DNA of 62,314 nucleotides from Clostridia bacterium (GCA_017463245.1 JAFTPN010000065.1:1-62314); one strand, 5' to 3'; positions 1 to 8,905 are shown, counted from the stretch's first letter. Numbers and translations: made by a program. The notes: generated by a model from the sequence alone, not told the origin.

Positions 1-154
1 CGAAGTGGGCATTGCCGGGGCCTTCCTGGCCGTCGATGGCATTCCAGGAGTGGGGCAGGCTGACCCAATAAGGCAGCTGGGGAACCTGCGCAGGATTGTG
101 CTGGGCATCCTTGGTGAACGCCCACTTGCGGTTCAGATTCAGGATCTGGCGCAT
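1..154 (-). CDS. GH2 glycoside hydrolase, N-terminal fragment (cut by window edge)
   Basis: Only the first 51 codons are present; the gene runs off the left edge. The protein opens MRQILNLNRKWAFTK and soon reaches the stretch LPHSWNAIDG. This resembles the start of the sugar-binding domain of family GH2 beta-galactosidases and beta-glucuronidases, where an LPHDWN-like motif is typical. Two in-frame ATGs lie six bases apart. The second is preferred because an AAAGGA ribosome site lies about 9 bases before it, against 3 for the first. It follows the sugar transporter gene on the same strand across a gap rich in hairpins. The catalytic domain is outside the window, so the substrate cannot be told. 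Confidence 0.7.
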   Translation of the reverse strand, partial: MRQILNLNRKWAFTKDAQHNPAQVPQLPYWVSLPHSWNAIDGQEGPGNAHF

Positions 155-186
155 AATCATTCATCCTTTCATTATTTCGGCCATCA

Positions 187-314
187 CCGCCTTTGGCGGC
201 GCTGGCTACACTCGGCAAATGCAAGCATTTGCTCTCGTTAGTCAGGGCTAAAGCCCTTCCCTCATATACCTTGAACAGAGCGAGAAGGTGCCCCGCTTAC
301 GGAACACCTTCTCG
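187..314 (-). repeat. Cluster of intergenic hairpins between transporter and GH2 gene
   Basis: Four palindromes sit one after another: CCGCC-TTT-GGCGG at 187-199, GCAAATGC-AA-GCATTTGC at 215-232, AGGGCT-AA-AGCCCT at 244-257, and a perfect 10-bp stem CGAGAAGGTG/CACCTTCTCG at 281-290 and 305-314. The last lies directly after the transporter stop codon but has no T tract, so it looks more like an RNA-processing or stability element than a simple terminator. Confidence 0.6.
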
Positions 315-332
315 TGTAGTTAACCGGGTTGA

Positions 333-1793
333 TTATGCCTTGGCTTCGTGGCGAGCCTTCAGTTCGGCATTCATGGTGGCCAGGGTCTTCTTATCCAGGT
401 TGTACACCAGACCCAAACCCACGAACATCATCACGCCAGCGATCATGTACAGGATGGCAATCAGGGTGCGCAGCTCCAGGGCGAAGTCCCAGGATAGCAG
501 ATTAACATCAATGGAGGTGAAGACGCCGTTGGCATCGGGGTTGGCGTTGTTGACATAGCCCATATTCTGCATGATGGTCAGAGCCAGAGCGGGGCCGACG
601 CCCTGAGCAAGCTTACGGAAGAAGGAGTGCAGAGAGTACACGGTGCCTTCCTCGCGCTTGCCGGTCTTCCACTCGTTGTAGTCGATGGCATCGCCCATCA
701 TAGCCCAGGACACGGTGGAGTAGATACCCATGCCTAGCGCCATGATCAGCTGCGCAACGATGTACACAATCAGATCCAGGCCGGTGTTGCCCTGGCTGAC
801 GGGAATCAGACCCAGAGGAGCAGCAAACAGCACCAGGCCGCCCAGGACGTAGCAGATGGAGCCAACGATGGACAGCTCCTTCTTGCCGTACTTGGTCACC
901 ATCTTACGGGCAAGAGGAGTGAAGACCACGATGGGGATCATGGAGAACAGAGACACCAGACCGGAGATCTGGGGATTCTGGAAGTAGATCTGGAAAGTAA
1001 CGGAAACGGCGGTGGTAGCGGCCTGCATACCGATGAACATACCCATGGCAGCCACGGTGGCGCCCACGGCGGGGCGGTTCTTCAGGAAGTTGGTCATGGC
1101 CTTCACCACGTTGAACTTCTCAAAGGCTTCGCCGGTGGTGGCATTCTGGGTATCCACACGGATCTCGGTCTTCTTGATCATGAACTGGAAGCAGATGAAG
1201 CCCAGCACACCCATGATCAGCGCGGTAACGAACACCATGGGGCCGTTGAGGGACTTATCCTCGTTATAGATCAGGAAGGGCAGGATCACCATGGGCAGCA
1301 TATTGCCCACCATGGAGCCCACGGAACGCCATGCGGACAGGGATGCGCGATCGGCTTCCTTGTCAGAGATCAGGGACAGCAGGGAGCCATAGGGCACGTT
1401 GGCCACGGTGTAGAAAGCATCCCACACCACATAGCCAGCCATAAAGATGATGATCTTCGCCCAGGTGGGAGCATTGGGGAAGGGCAGGAAGCAGCAGGCA
1501 CCGCCCACGATCAGGCCAATGGAGCCAACCCAGATGTACTGCAGGAACTTGTTGCGCTTGTACTGGCGCTTGTCAGCGTCGATCATGGAGCCGATCAGCG
1601 GATCGTTGATGGCGTCCCACACCTGCAGGATGATGATCAGCAGGGAATACCAGGCGCTCAGACCCATGACCTGAGTCCAGAACAGAGCCATCGTTCCCTT
1701 AAGAGCAAAGGACATATTGCATCCCAGATCACCAGCGGCATAGGCAAGGTTGTCGATCATACCAAACTTGCGCTTCTGCTTGATTTCAGCCAT
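333..1793 (-). CDS. GPH-family sugar:cation symporter (MFS)
   Basis: A 486-residue membrane protein with about twelve hydrophobic segments. The family call rests on the N-terminal region with LAYAAGDLGCNMSFAL and the segment WDAINDPLIGSMIDADK near residues 60-75. This matches the D-x-x-x-D-P-x-x-G motif of glycoside-pentoside-hexuronide symporters such as MelB, XynB and YicJ. These import glycosides or short oligosaccharides with Na+ or H+. It lies just upstream of a GH2 gene and divergent from an AraC-type regulator, so it probably imports the sugars this locus breaks down. Length is normal for the family. The substrate is not predictable from sequence alone. Confidence 0.9.
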   Translation of the reverse strand: MAEIKQKRKFGMIDNLAYAAGDLGCNMSFALKGTMALFWTQVMGLSAWYSLLIIILQVWDAINDPLIGSMIDADKRQYKRNKFLQYIWVGSIGLIVGGACCFLPFPNAPTWAKIIIFMAGYVVWDAFYTVANVPYGSLLSLISDKEADRASLSAWRSVGSMVGNMLPMVILPFLIYNEDKSLNGPMVFVTALIMGVLGFICFQFMIKKTEIRVDTQNATTGEAFEKFNVVKAMTNFLKNRPAVGATVAAMGMFIGMQAATTAVSVTFQIYFQNPQISGLVSLFSMIPIVVFTPLARKMVTKYGKKELSIVGSICYVLGGLVLFAAPLGLIPVSQGNTGLDLIVYIVAQLIMALGMGIYSTVSWAMMGDAIDYNEWKTGKREEGTVYSLHSFFRKLAQGVGPALALTIMQNMGYVNNANPDANGVFTSIDVNLLSWDFALELRTLIAILYMIAGVMMFVGLGLVYNLDKKTLATMNAELKARHEAKA

Positions 1794-1870
1794 AGTTTTA
1801 CCATTCCTTTCAGAGTCTTTCTCTTTTTTTATTTTCCCTATCCCCCGACAAATATCGTCAGGATCAGATA

Positions 1871-1898
1871 ATTCTATTTTACTTACACGCGCTTACAA
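1871..1898 (-). promoter_or_regulatory. Putative promoter of the GPH transporter gene
   Basis: On the minus strand TTGTAA (1893-1898) and TAGAAT (1871-1876) are 16 bp apart, upstream of the transporter. It overlaps the opposing promoter for the AraC-type gene. Confidence 0.5.
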
Positions 1899-1908
1899 TG
1901 GTTATAAT
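1879..1908 (+). promoter_or_regulatory. Putative promoter of the AraC-family gene
   Basis: TTACTT (1879-1884) is followed after 18 bp by a perfect TATAAT (1903-1908). The transcript would have a leader of about 145 bases. Confidence 0.5.
1882..1897. promoter_or_regulatory. Direct repeat CTTACA-CGCG-CTTACA, candidate AraC-type operator
   Basis: Two identical hexamers are spaced exactly 10 bp apart (one helical turn) inside the overlapping divergent promoters. AraC/XylS proteins carry two helix-turn-helix motifs and usually bind direct repeats with this period, so the neighbouring regulator is the natural candidate. The binding itself is inferred. Confidence 0.4.
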
Positions 1909-2060
1909 GATTTTTGTTTTTATTCGTAAGTTTTTTCATCCCACCACATTTGCCATAAAAATAATACGAAAATGCAAAAAAATAAGAAGGGCTTCGCCCA
2001 GCCCATGTCGAATTAGCTTATTTGATGACCATTTTGACTATTTGTTTGGGAGGGAATCCC

Positions 2061-3269
2061 ATGGCCTATGATGCTGAGATCGGCTTTTTGTGCCGCCTGA
2101 TGGATAAATACGGCGTGCAGGTGCTGCGTTTTCCCCGCAATGCCCCGCCGCAGATCGACCTGGGGCTGCGCGCAAACATCCATCTGATCAATTTGAACAG
2201 CGATTTCTTTGCCAACATGGCGCACCGCACCCTCTATGCCATCGACGATGCGCTGCTCTGCCACTACAACACCCTGCTTTTGCCCGACACCAGCGAGGTG
2301 CTGCTCATCGGCCCCTACCTCACCCAGGATGTGACCGAGCAGACCATTCTCCATCTGATGGACAAGCACCGCCTGCCCTCCGGCGCGCTGCCCATCCTCA
2401 CCCACTACTATCAGCAGCTGCCGGTCATCATCGTCAACGATACGATGATGCTGGGGCTCATCAACACCCTGGCCGAGACCCTGTGGGGCGGCGACTGCGC
2501 CTTCGAGACCGAATACCTGGAAAACACCAAGCTTTCCGAGATCACCCACAGCGAGGATCCCGCCTATCTGAGCAAGATCATGGATGCGGCCGACCTGAAG
2601 CTGATGGAAGCCCGCTACGAGGCCGAGAACCGCCTGATGTACGCCGTGTCCCACGGGCAGACCCACCAGGCGCAGATGATGATCTCCCGCGCCAGCGAGC
2701 ACGTGATGGAGCAGCGCACCATGGACAGCCTGCGCAACATCAAAAACTACGGCATCATCCTGAACGTGCTTCTGCGCAAGGCGGCAGAGGAAGGCTCCGT
2801 GCATCCCCTGCACATCGACCAGCTCTCCTCCACCATGGCACGCCGCCTGGAGCAGCTCCGCTCCCCCGCCGATGCGCTGAAGCTATTCAGCACCATGGTG
2901 CATAAATACTGCCTGCTGGTGAAGAACCACTCCATGAAGAACTACTCCCAGCTGGTGCAGCACGTGATCCTGCGCATCGACGCCGACCTCACCGCCGACC
3001 TGAGCCTGAAATCCCACGCGGATTTCCTCAACGTGAACCCCAGCTACCTCTCCACCCTGTTCAAGCGGGAGACCGGCATGACCCTCACCGACTATGTGAA
3101 CCGCCAGCGCGTGGAGCATGGCATTTTCCTGCTCAACGCCACCGATATGCAGATCCAGACCATCGCCCAGTATTGCGGCATTCCGGATGTGAACTACTTC
3201 ACCAAGACCTTCAAGAAGTTCATTGGCAAAACGCCCAAGGAGTACCGGCAGGACATCCGGGGCAGGTAA
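2061..3269 (+). CDS. AraC-family transcriptional regulator
   Basis: A 402-residue protein whose last 100 residues form a two-helix-turn-helix AraC/XylS DNA-binding domain. Visible hallmarks are FLNVNPSYLSTLFKRETGMTL for the first motif and IAQYCGIPDVNYFTKTFKKF followed by GKTPKEYR for the second. The roughly 290 residues before it match no domain I can name and carry no membrane segments, so this is probably a cytoplasmic ligand-sensing region. The start is placed at the ATG preceded by GGGAGGG, 7 bases away; an in-frame TTG/ATG 36-39 bases upstream has no ribosome site. It is divergent from the GPH transporter and likely controls it. Confidence 0.88.
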   Translation: MAYDAEIGFLCRLMDKYGVQVLRFPRNAPPQIDLGLRANIHLINLNSDFFANMAHRTLYAIDDALLCHYNTLLLPDTSEVLLIGPYLTQDVTEQTILHLMDKHRLPSGALPILTHYYQQLPVIIVNDTMMLGLINTLAETLWGGDCAFETEYLENTKLSEITHSEDPAYLSKIMDAADLKLMEARYEAENRLMYAVSHGQTHQAQMMISRASEHVMEQRTMDSLRNIKNYGIILNVLLRKAAEEGSVHPLHIDQLSSTMARRLEQLRSPADALKLFSTMVHKYCLLVKNHSMKNYSQLVQHVILRIDADLTADLSLKSHADFLNVNPSYLSTLFKRETGMTLTDYVNRQRVEHGIFLLNATDMQIQTIAQYCGIPDVNYFTKTFKKFIGKTPKEYRQDIRGR

Positions 3270-3298
3270 TGCGGCTTTCCACGAACCGCATAGCATAA

Positions 3299-3331
3299 AA
3301 CAGGCTCCCTCACACAAGGGAGCCTGTTCTT
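3299..3331. terminator. Bidirectional terminator (AraC gene / GH2 mannosidase)
   Basis: Perfect 12-bp stem AACAGGCTCCCT/AGGGAGCCTGTT with a six-base loop between two converging genes. T-rich sequence follows on both strands. Confidence 0.85.
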
Positions 3332-3335
3332 TCAT

Positions 3336-5771
3336 TTATTTCAGGTCATACACGCTGCGCAAGCGCAGGTTTTCCGCCTTGCCGCGAAGCACCCGGATGC
3401 GCTTTTCCCCGGCATTCATGTCGAAGAAATTGTCGCTGAACAGCACATCGGGATCGTCGCTCTCCACGCAGACGTGCTTGGCATAGGTCTGGGCGGTGAT
3501 CACCAGCTCCTCGCCTTCCCAGCGGCAGGAAAGCTGCGGGTCAAGCCATTGGTAGTGCTTGGGCGCACACAGCAGAGCGGTGTTCTCGGAGATCACTTTG
3601 CCGTCCACCACAAAGGCGCAGGTGAAGTAATGCTTCGTCAGGTCGCAGCGGCCGGTATAGTCGATCTTATCCAGCCACACCGTGCTCAGCGCAGGCACCG
3701 TCACGTCCATGCTGCCTTCTTCCACGATGGCGCCGGTGTTGTCCCGCAGCGCCCAGTAGGCCGTGCCGGAAACGGGCTGCATGGTCTCGTTGGCCACATT
3801 CAACCGGGCGCTGCAATCGATGGGCGCGGGGTGGAACTCGTTGATCTTGGGGTTCTCGGTGAGCTCGCCGGTTTCCTCCAGGGAGATCAGCACCGGGGCG
3901 AAGAAGCGCTTGGCGCCGTAGTGCATGGCCTTCCAGCGGCCAAAGTAGTCGATGGACGCCCAGGAGGCCACCGGCCAGCAGTCGTTCAGCTGCCAGATGA
4001 TGGTGCCCATGCAGCGGCCACGGTTGCGCCGCCAATGCTCCACGCCATAGCGGATGGCGTCCGCCTGCAAGAGCTGGGAGGCATACAGCAGGTCGTCGAA
4101 GCTGGTGGGATACTTGTAGGTCTGGCTCAGATAGGCCAGGATCTTGCCATTGGCCGCCGCATTGCGCTGGTGGCGCTCCATGATGCGGGAGAAGATGTTC
4201 CGATCCTCCGGCAGGGTGAAGCTTTCCACCGTTTTCAGCATGGGGAAGGACTGGAAGCCGAACTCCGACACATAGCGGAAGTGATACTTGCGGTAGTCGG
4301 TGAAGGGCTTCTCGCCATGCCACACGTCCCAGTAATGGGCGTCGCCCCGGTTCTCGGCGCTGGGATCATCGAAATCGCCGCCGGAGGAAGGCGAGGACGG
4401 CCACCAGTAGGTCTGGGGCGCATGCTCCTGCACGATGGCCGGCAGGATGTAGGAGTACATCTTGATGTAATCCGCAAAGTGCTTGGCACGCTTGGGTTCA
4501 AAGTCTCCCGCCTGGCCGTTCAGCAGGCTCTGCAGCGCCCGGATGGCAAAGCTCTCGTCCTCGTTGTTGCCGCAGATCAGCGCCAGGGAGGCGTGGTGGC
4601 GCAGGCGCTTCACGTTCTGCTCGGTCTCGATGCGGATGGTCTTTTCAAAGGAGGGCTTCAGGTCGTAGAAGGCGCAGGCGTACATCAGATCCATCCACAC
4701 CATCAGACCCAGCTCGTCGCAGATGTCAAAGAAGAAATCGTCCGGGTAATAGCCGCCGCCCCAGATGCGGATGGTGTTCATGTTGGCCAGCTTGGCGTCC
4801 TCCAGCAGGCGGCGGGTGCGCTCCGGATTCACCCGGCTGAGGATATTGTCCTCGGGGATATAGTCCGCGCCCATGGCAAAGACCTTCACGCCGTTGACCA
4901 CATGGCAGAACTCCTCGCCCCATTCATCCTTTTCCCGGCTGATGGTCAGGGTGCGCAGGCCGATGCGGCGCTCCCAGCAGCTGCCGGGGACTTCCGCCCT
5001 CACGGTATACAGGGGCTGCGCGCCGTAGCCCACAGGCCACCACAGCTGGGGAGAATCGATCACGATGTCCTCGCCCTGGCTCGTCCACACCTGGCCGTCG
5101 GGAGCGGTGACGGTGATGCTCACCGGCACGTCGCCCTCCACCTCAGGCTGGAAAGAGAGGGTCACGCGGTTTTCCTCGTGCTTTTGCAGCACCAATACGC
5201 TCTGGATGCGGGGCTCGTCCACCAGCTGCAATTCGATATTCCGCCAGATGCCCGCATCAGGCAGGCGGGGACCCCAGTCCCAGCCGTACATGCAATGCGC
5301 CTTGCGCACATGGGAGAAGCCGGGGGTCGCGTCGCTGGACTCCCAGCCGGGACTCTGCTCGTAGGCCGCCAGCGCAAACTCGATGGGGGAATCGAAGTGG
5401 ATCAGGATCTCGTTCTCCCCCGCGCGGAGCAGGCTCTTCACATCCCACTCCCAGGTGACGTGCATATTGTCCACGTCCGCCACCTTGCTGCCGTTGACAT
5501 ACACATGACCCAGGGTGTCCAGGCCATCGCAATGCAGCAGGATGCGGCCATGCGCCATGTTTTCCTCCGTCATCACAAAGCTGCGCTTGTACTCAAAGTC
5601 GTTGCGCAGAAGGTCAAAGGCCTCCCGCTCGTTTTCCCGCCAGAAGGGATCGGGCATGGTGCCGTCCCGCATCAGGTCAGCATAGACCGAGCCAGGAACC
5701 ACCGCCTCGTGCCAGGTTTCGGTGTCGGCCTGGCGCATCTGCCAGGCGCCGTTCAGGGTAAGCGTCTTCAT
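3336..5771 (-). CDS. Beta-mannosidase, GH2 family
   Basis: An 811-residue cytoplasmic protein with no signal peptide, resembling GH2 beta-mannosidases (EC 3.2.1.25), which release mannose from the non-reducing end of manno-oligosaccharides. The order is an N-terminal jelly-roll domain (LNGAWQMRQ, then VPGSVYADLM), a beta-sandwich, and a TIM barrel. The acid/base motif GNNEDE (Glu404) and nucleophile motif YVSEFGFQ (Glu503) are both intact. It starts 16 bp after the GH5 gene stop codon on the same strand, so the two form an operon. GH5 would cut the polymer outside the cell and this enzyme would finish the imported fragments. Specificity for mannosides is inferred from the subfamily-like sequence. 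Confidence 0.9.
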   Translation of the reverse strand: MKTLTLNGAWQMRQADTETWHEAVVPGSVYADLMRDGTMPDPFWRENEREAFDLLRNDFEYKRSFVMTEENMAHGRILLHCDGLDTLGHVYVNGSKVADVDNMHVTWEWDVKSLLRAGENEILIHFDSPIEFALAAYEQSPGWESSDATPGFSHVRKAHCMYGWDWGPRLPDAGIWRNIELQLVDEPRIQSVLVLQKHEENRVTLSFQPEVEGDVPVSITVTAPDGQVWTSQGEDIVIDSPQLWWPVGYGAQPLYTVRAEVPGSCWERRIGLRTLTISREKDEWGEEFCHVVNGVKVFAMGADYIPEDNILSRVNPERTRRLLEDAKLANMNTIRIWGGGYYPDDFFFDICDELGLMVWMDLMYACAFYDLKPSFEKTIRIETEQNVKRLRHHASLALICGNNEDESFAIRALQSLLNGQAGDFEPKRAKHFADYIKMYSYILPAIVQEHAPQTYWWPSSPSSGGDFDDPSAENRGDAHYWDVWHGEKPFTDYRKYHFRYVSEFGFQSFPMLKTVESFTLPEDRNIFSRIMERHQRNAAANGKILAYLSQTYKYPTSFDDLLYASQLLQADAIRYGVEHWRRNRGRCMGTIIWQLNDCWPVASWASIDYFGRWKAMHYGAKRFFAPVLISLEETGELTENPKINEFHPAPIDCSARLNVANETMQPVSGTAYWALRDNTGAIVEEGSMDVTVPALSTVWLDKIDYTGRCDLTKHYFTCAFVVDGKVISENTALLCAPKHYQWLDPQLSCRWEGEELVITAQTYAKHVCVESDDPDVLFSDNFFDMNAGEKRIRVLRGKAENLRLRSVYDLK

Positions 5772-5787
5772 AAGTCATTTGCTCCTT

Positions 5788-6996
5788 TTATTTCTTTTCA
5801 GGCAGAGCGTCATAGCCCGCATACTGCATCATAGCATCCACCAGGATCTGGTTCGGCCAGGTCAGCGCCCTGCGATCCAGCAGACCGAAGCGCTCGCCAT
5901 TGCCCTTGAACACATGGTTGTCCCACACCACGCAGGGGATGTTGCGGGCGCTGGCGGTGGCCACATAATAAGCATAGAAGGTGGTGCGATCCTGCAGGTT
6001 GCCGTTTTTCTCCATGGCGCCGTATTCGCCCAGCACCACCGGGATGCCGTTGGCCACATAGGTCTTGTACAGCTTGTTCATAAAGCTGATGATCTCGCTG
6101 AGCTGGCCGGCGTTGGTGATGGGATCGAAGCTGTCCACACCGGGCATCTCCAGGGCGAAGCTGTAGGGGGTATACGCATGGACGGACACGATGATGCGGT
6201 TGTCCGCAGTATCCTCCGGCAGGTGGAAATAGGTGGTGTTGCAGGCAGCATCGGGGCTGGCGCAGTAGGGCGTCACCATCAGGTAGCGGTCGGCATTCTG
6301 GCCGCCGGAGGCACGCACGGTATTCACAAAGGCCTGGTTCAGCTTATTGATGCAGCCCGCCACCTCCACGCAGTAGGGATCGTCCTGGTTGAACCACCAC
6401 TCCTGGCTGGTACCCCTGGGGCGGGGCTCGTTCATGCCCTCAAAGATCAGGTGCTGGTCGTAATCCTTAAAGCGCTCCGCCAGCTGCGTCCAGATGGTGG
6501 TGATGTACTTCTCTGCCGTGGCGTAGTTCTTCTCGTCGGGATAATAATACTGGGCATACACATCGTGGTGGGTGTTCAGGATCACATACATATCCCGCTC
6601 AATGGCCCAGTCCACCACCTGCTGCACGCGATCCAGCCAGGGGGTGTTGATGGTGAAGTTCTCATCCACATGGTTGTGCCAGCTCACCGGCAGGCGCAGG
6701 GTGTTGAAGCCCGCCTGATGCACCGTCTCGATCATCTCCTCGGTGGTCATCACGCCTACCCAGGAGCTTTCGATCTTCAGGTCGTCGCCCTTGAAGGAAT
6801 CGTTATTGGCGTCGAAGGTGTTGCCCAGGTTCCAGCCGATCTTCATGTCCTTCACAAAGGCCATGGCCTCGTTATCGGGGATATCCTGGCGATAGATAGT
6901 CCTGATCTGCGGAATGGCGGCTTCCTCGCCCTGGGCACAGGCAGCGCACAGCATAAGACTCATGAGCAGCAGGAGGGAAACGATCTTCTTGTGCAT
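5788..6996 (-). CDS. Secreted GH5 endoglycanase (cellulase or mannanase type)
   Basis: A 402-residue glycoside hydrolase of family GH5. An N-terminal signal peptide (MHKKIVSLLLLMSLMLCAAC) is followed by a barrel opening with KIGWNLGNTFDA. The GH5 signatures are all present: RLPVSWHNH near 101, the acid/base in GMNEPRPRG (Glu190) and the nucleophile in VLGEYGA (Glu324). The start chosen has AAAGGAG about 8 bases upstream; an in-frame extension upstream lacks a ribosome site and would bury the signal peptide. Position -3 before Cys20 is Cys rather than Leu, so a lipoprotein is possible but not classical. Pairing with a beta-mannosidase favours mannan or glucomannan as substrate. Confidence 0.92.
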   Translation of the reverse strand: MHKKIVSLLLLMSLMLCAACAQGEEAAIPQIRTIYRQDIPDNEAMAFVKDMKIGWNLGNTFDANNDSFKGDDLKIESSWVGVMTTEEMIETVHQAGFNTLRLPVSWHNHVDENFTINTPWLDRVQQVVDWAIERDMYVILNTHHDVYAQYYYPDEKNYATAEKYITTIWTQLAERFKDYDQHLIFEGMNEPRPRGTSQEWWFNQDDPYCVEVAGCINKLNQAFVNTVRASGGQNADRYLMVTPYCASPDAACNTTYFHLPEDTADNRIIVSVHAYTPYSFALEMPGVDSFDPITNAGQLSEIISFMNKLYKTYVANGIPVVLGEYGAMEKNGNLQDRTTFYAYYVATASARNIPCVVWDNHVFKGNGERFGLLDRRALTWPNQILVDAMMQYAGYDALPEKK

Positions 6997-7029
6997 ATCC
7001 AATTCTCCTTTTTCTCGGATGTTTGCAAC

Positions 7030-7035
7030 AGTATA
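7030..7035 (-). promoter_or_regulatory. -10 box of the GH5-mannosidase operon
   Basis: TATACT on the minus strand about 34 bases before the GH5 start. No convincing -35 is found at 16-18 bp, which would fit an activator-dependent promoter. Confidence 0.35.
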
Positions 7036-7056
7036 CCATATTGCGGACAAATGTGC

Positions 7057-7062
7057 TATAAT
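7057..7062 (+). promoter_or_regulatory. -10 box of the aldo/keto reductase gene
   Basis: Perfect TATAAT about 31 bases before the reductase start, without a good -35 hexamer. It lies only 22 bp from the opposing -10 box of the GH5 operon. Confidence 0.4.
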
Positions 7063-7093
7063 GAATCAAAACTTTGTTGAAAGGATGTATTCC

Positions 7094-8101
7094 ATGGATA
7101 CCATCCGCCTTGGCCGCACTGGCCTCACCGTGAACAAGAATGGCTTCGGCGCGCTGCCGGTGCAGCGCGTGGGCATGGAGGACGCAGCAAAGCTCCTTCG
7201 CCGGGCCTATGAGAGCGGCATCAATTATTTCGATACCGCCCGTGCCTATACCGACAGCGAGGCCAAGCTGGGTCTTGCGCTTTCCGACGTGCGGGAGAAC
7301 ATCATCATTTCCACCAAAACCCACCACTTCACCGTGGAGGGCTTCTGGGAAGATCTGCGCACCAGCCTCGCCACGCTGAAGACCAGCTACATCGACATCT
7401 ACCAGTTCCACAACCCGGCCTTCCTGCCCAAGCCCGGCGACGGCACCGGCCTGTACGAGGCCATGCTGGAGGCCAAGGCACAGGGGCTGATCCGCCACAT
7501 CGGCTTCACCAACCACCGCATCGCCCTAGCCATTGAGTGTGTGGAGTCCGGCCTGTACGACACGCTGCAATTCCCCTTCTCCTACCTGGCGGACGACAAG
7601 GAGATCGCCCTGGTGCGCCTATGCGAGGAAAAGGACGTGGGGTTCATCTGCATGAAGGCGCTGGCGGGCGGCCTCATCACCCGCTCGGACGTGGCCTATG
7701 CCTACCTGGCGCAGTACCCGGTGGCGCCCATCTGGGGCATCCAGCGGGAAAAGGAGCTGGACGAGTTCCTCTCCTACCAGGACGATCCCCCGGTGTATGA
7801 CGAGGCCATGCAGGCCTATGTGGCCAAGGAGCGCACGGAGCTGGTGGGCGAGTTCTGCCGCGGCTGCGGCTACTGCCAGCCCTGCCCCGCGGGCATTGAT
7901 ATCCAGAACTGCGCCCGCATGTCCCTGCTGCTGCGCCGCTCCCCCACCGCAGGCCACCTGAGCGAAGCAGGCCAGGCCAGCATGATGAAGATCGAAAACT
8001 GCATCCATTGCAACGCCTGCAAGTCCCGCTGCCCCTATGGGCTGGATACCCCCGCCCTGCTGCAGCGCAACCTGGAAGACTACAAAACCTTTTTGAAATA
8101 A
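7094..8101 (+). CDS. Aldo/keto reductase with C-terminal 4Fe-4S motifs
   Basis: A 335-residue protein. The N-terminal two thirds is an aldo/keto reductase barrel: LGRTGLTVNKNGFGALP, the catalytic-site stretch YFDTARAYTDSE (Asp and Tyr), STKTHH (Lys) and YQFHNP (His). The C-terminal 80 residues carry CRGCGYCQPCPAGI and CIHCNACKSRCPYGLD, two CxxCxxxCP-type clusters typical of the ferredoxin-like reductase subfamily seen in anaerobes. The ATG with AAAGG about 9 bases upstream was chosen over an ATG that sits on the ribosome site. The electron donor may be an iron-sulfur protein as well as NAD(P)H. A PHP-domain gene follows after 9 bp, so they are co-transcribed. Confidence 0.9.
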   Translation: MDTIRLGRTGLTVNKNGFGALPVQRVGMEDAAKLLRRAYESGINYFDTARAYTDSEAKLGLALSDVRENIIISTKTHHFTVEGFWEDLRTSLATLKTSYIDIYQFHNPAFLPKPGDGTGLYEAMLEAKAQGLIRHIGFTNHRIALAIECVESGLYDTLQFPFSYLADDKEIALVRLCEEKDVGFICMKALAGGLITRSDVAYAYLAQYPVAPIWGIQREKELDEFLSYQDDPPVYDEAMQAYVAKERTELVGEFCRGCGYCQPCPAGIDIQNCARMSLLLRRSPTAGHLSEAGQASMMKIENCIHCNACKSRCPYGLDTPALLQRNLEDYKTFLK

Positions 8102-8110
8102 GGAGTTCTT

Positions 8111-8902
8111 ATGGCTTATTTGTACGAGACCCATATGCACACCTGCCAGGGCAGCGCCTGCGCCTCCTCCACCGGCGCCGCCCACGCCCGCGCCTACAAG
8201 GAGCTGGGCTACACCGGCATCATCATCACCGATCACTTCTTCCGCGGCAACACCGCCGTTCCCCGCGACCTGCCCTGGGAGCAGCGCATCAACCTGTTCT
8301 GCGCCGGGTATGAGGATGCTTATCAGGAAGGCCAGCGCATCGGCCTGGATGTGTTCTTCGGCTGGGAGCAGAACTTCAACGGCGACGAATACCTGGTCTA
8401 CGGCCTGGACAAAGCCTGGCTGCTGGCGCACCCGGAAATGGAGCATTGGACCCGGCAGCAGCAGCTGGACGAAGTACACAAATACGGCGGCTGCGTCATT
8501 CAGGCGCACCCCTTCCGCGACCGTGGGTACATCGCCGCCATTCGCCTGGGCAAGCAGTTCTGCGACGGCATCGAGGTCTCCAACGCGGGCAACGCCGCCT
8601 ACAACGACGCCGCTGCCCTGCGCTATGGCAAGGAGTTCGGCTTTGTGATGACCTCCGGCTCCGACAACCATCACGCCGACAATGCCCTGAAATACCCCCA
8701 GGGCGTCACCGGCGTTGCGCTGGAAAAGAAGCTGACCTCCATCCACGACTGGGTGGACATCATCCGCACCCGCCAGCCCATCGGCCTGTGCGTACCGGAC
8801 AGCCGCTTTGACATCCGCGAGGACGCCCCCCACCTGGACACCTACTGGATGGACGAAAAAGAAGAGCTGGTCCCCACAGGGCGGGACTGGCTGCATGAGT
8901 GA
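8111..8902 (+). CDS. PHP-domain metal-dependent hydrolase
   Basis: A 263-residue single-domain PHP protein, the fold of histidinol phosphatase and polymerase-associated phosphoesterases. Metal ligands are visible in order: HMHTCQG near residue 8, ITDHFF near 38, QAHPFRDRGY near 134 and SGSDNHH near 183. Such stand-alone proteins usually hydrolyse a phosphate ester with two or three bound metal ions, but the substrate here is unknown. A good AGGAG lies 5 bases before the ATG. It is transcribed with the upstream aldo/keto reductase and ends at a strong terminator. The pairing suggests a shared small-molecule pathway, but this is only inference. Confidence 0.82.
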   Translation: MAYLYETHMHTCQGSACASSTGAAHARAYKELGYTGIIITDHFFRGNTAVPRDLPWEQRINLFCAGYEDAYQEGQRIGLDVFFGWEQNFNGDEYLVYGLDKAWLLAHPEMEHWTRQQQLDEVHKYGGCVIQAHPFRDRGYIAAIRLGKQFCDGIEVSNAGNAAYNDAAALRYGKEFGFVMTSGSDNHHADNALKYPQGVTGVALEKKLTSIHDWVDIIRTRQPIGLCVPDSRFDIREDAPHLDTYWMDEKEELVPTGRDWLHE

Positions 8903-8905
8903 GCA

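Noticed and set aside
281-314. Terminator after the sugar symporter
   Set aside because: The stem is perfect, but no T tract follows on either strand, so it was kept as a hairpin only.
3474-5834. A very long open frame on the plus strand opposite the GH2 mannosidase
   Set aside because: It has low-complexity composition (Gly, His, Val, Ala), no ribosome site and no recognisable motif. It is an artefact of GC-rich codon use in the real gene on the other strand.
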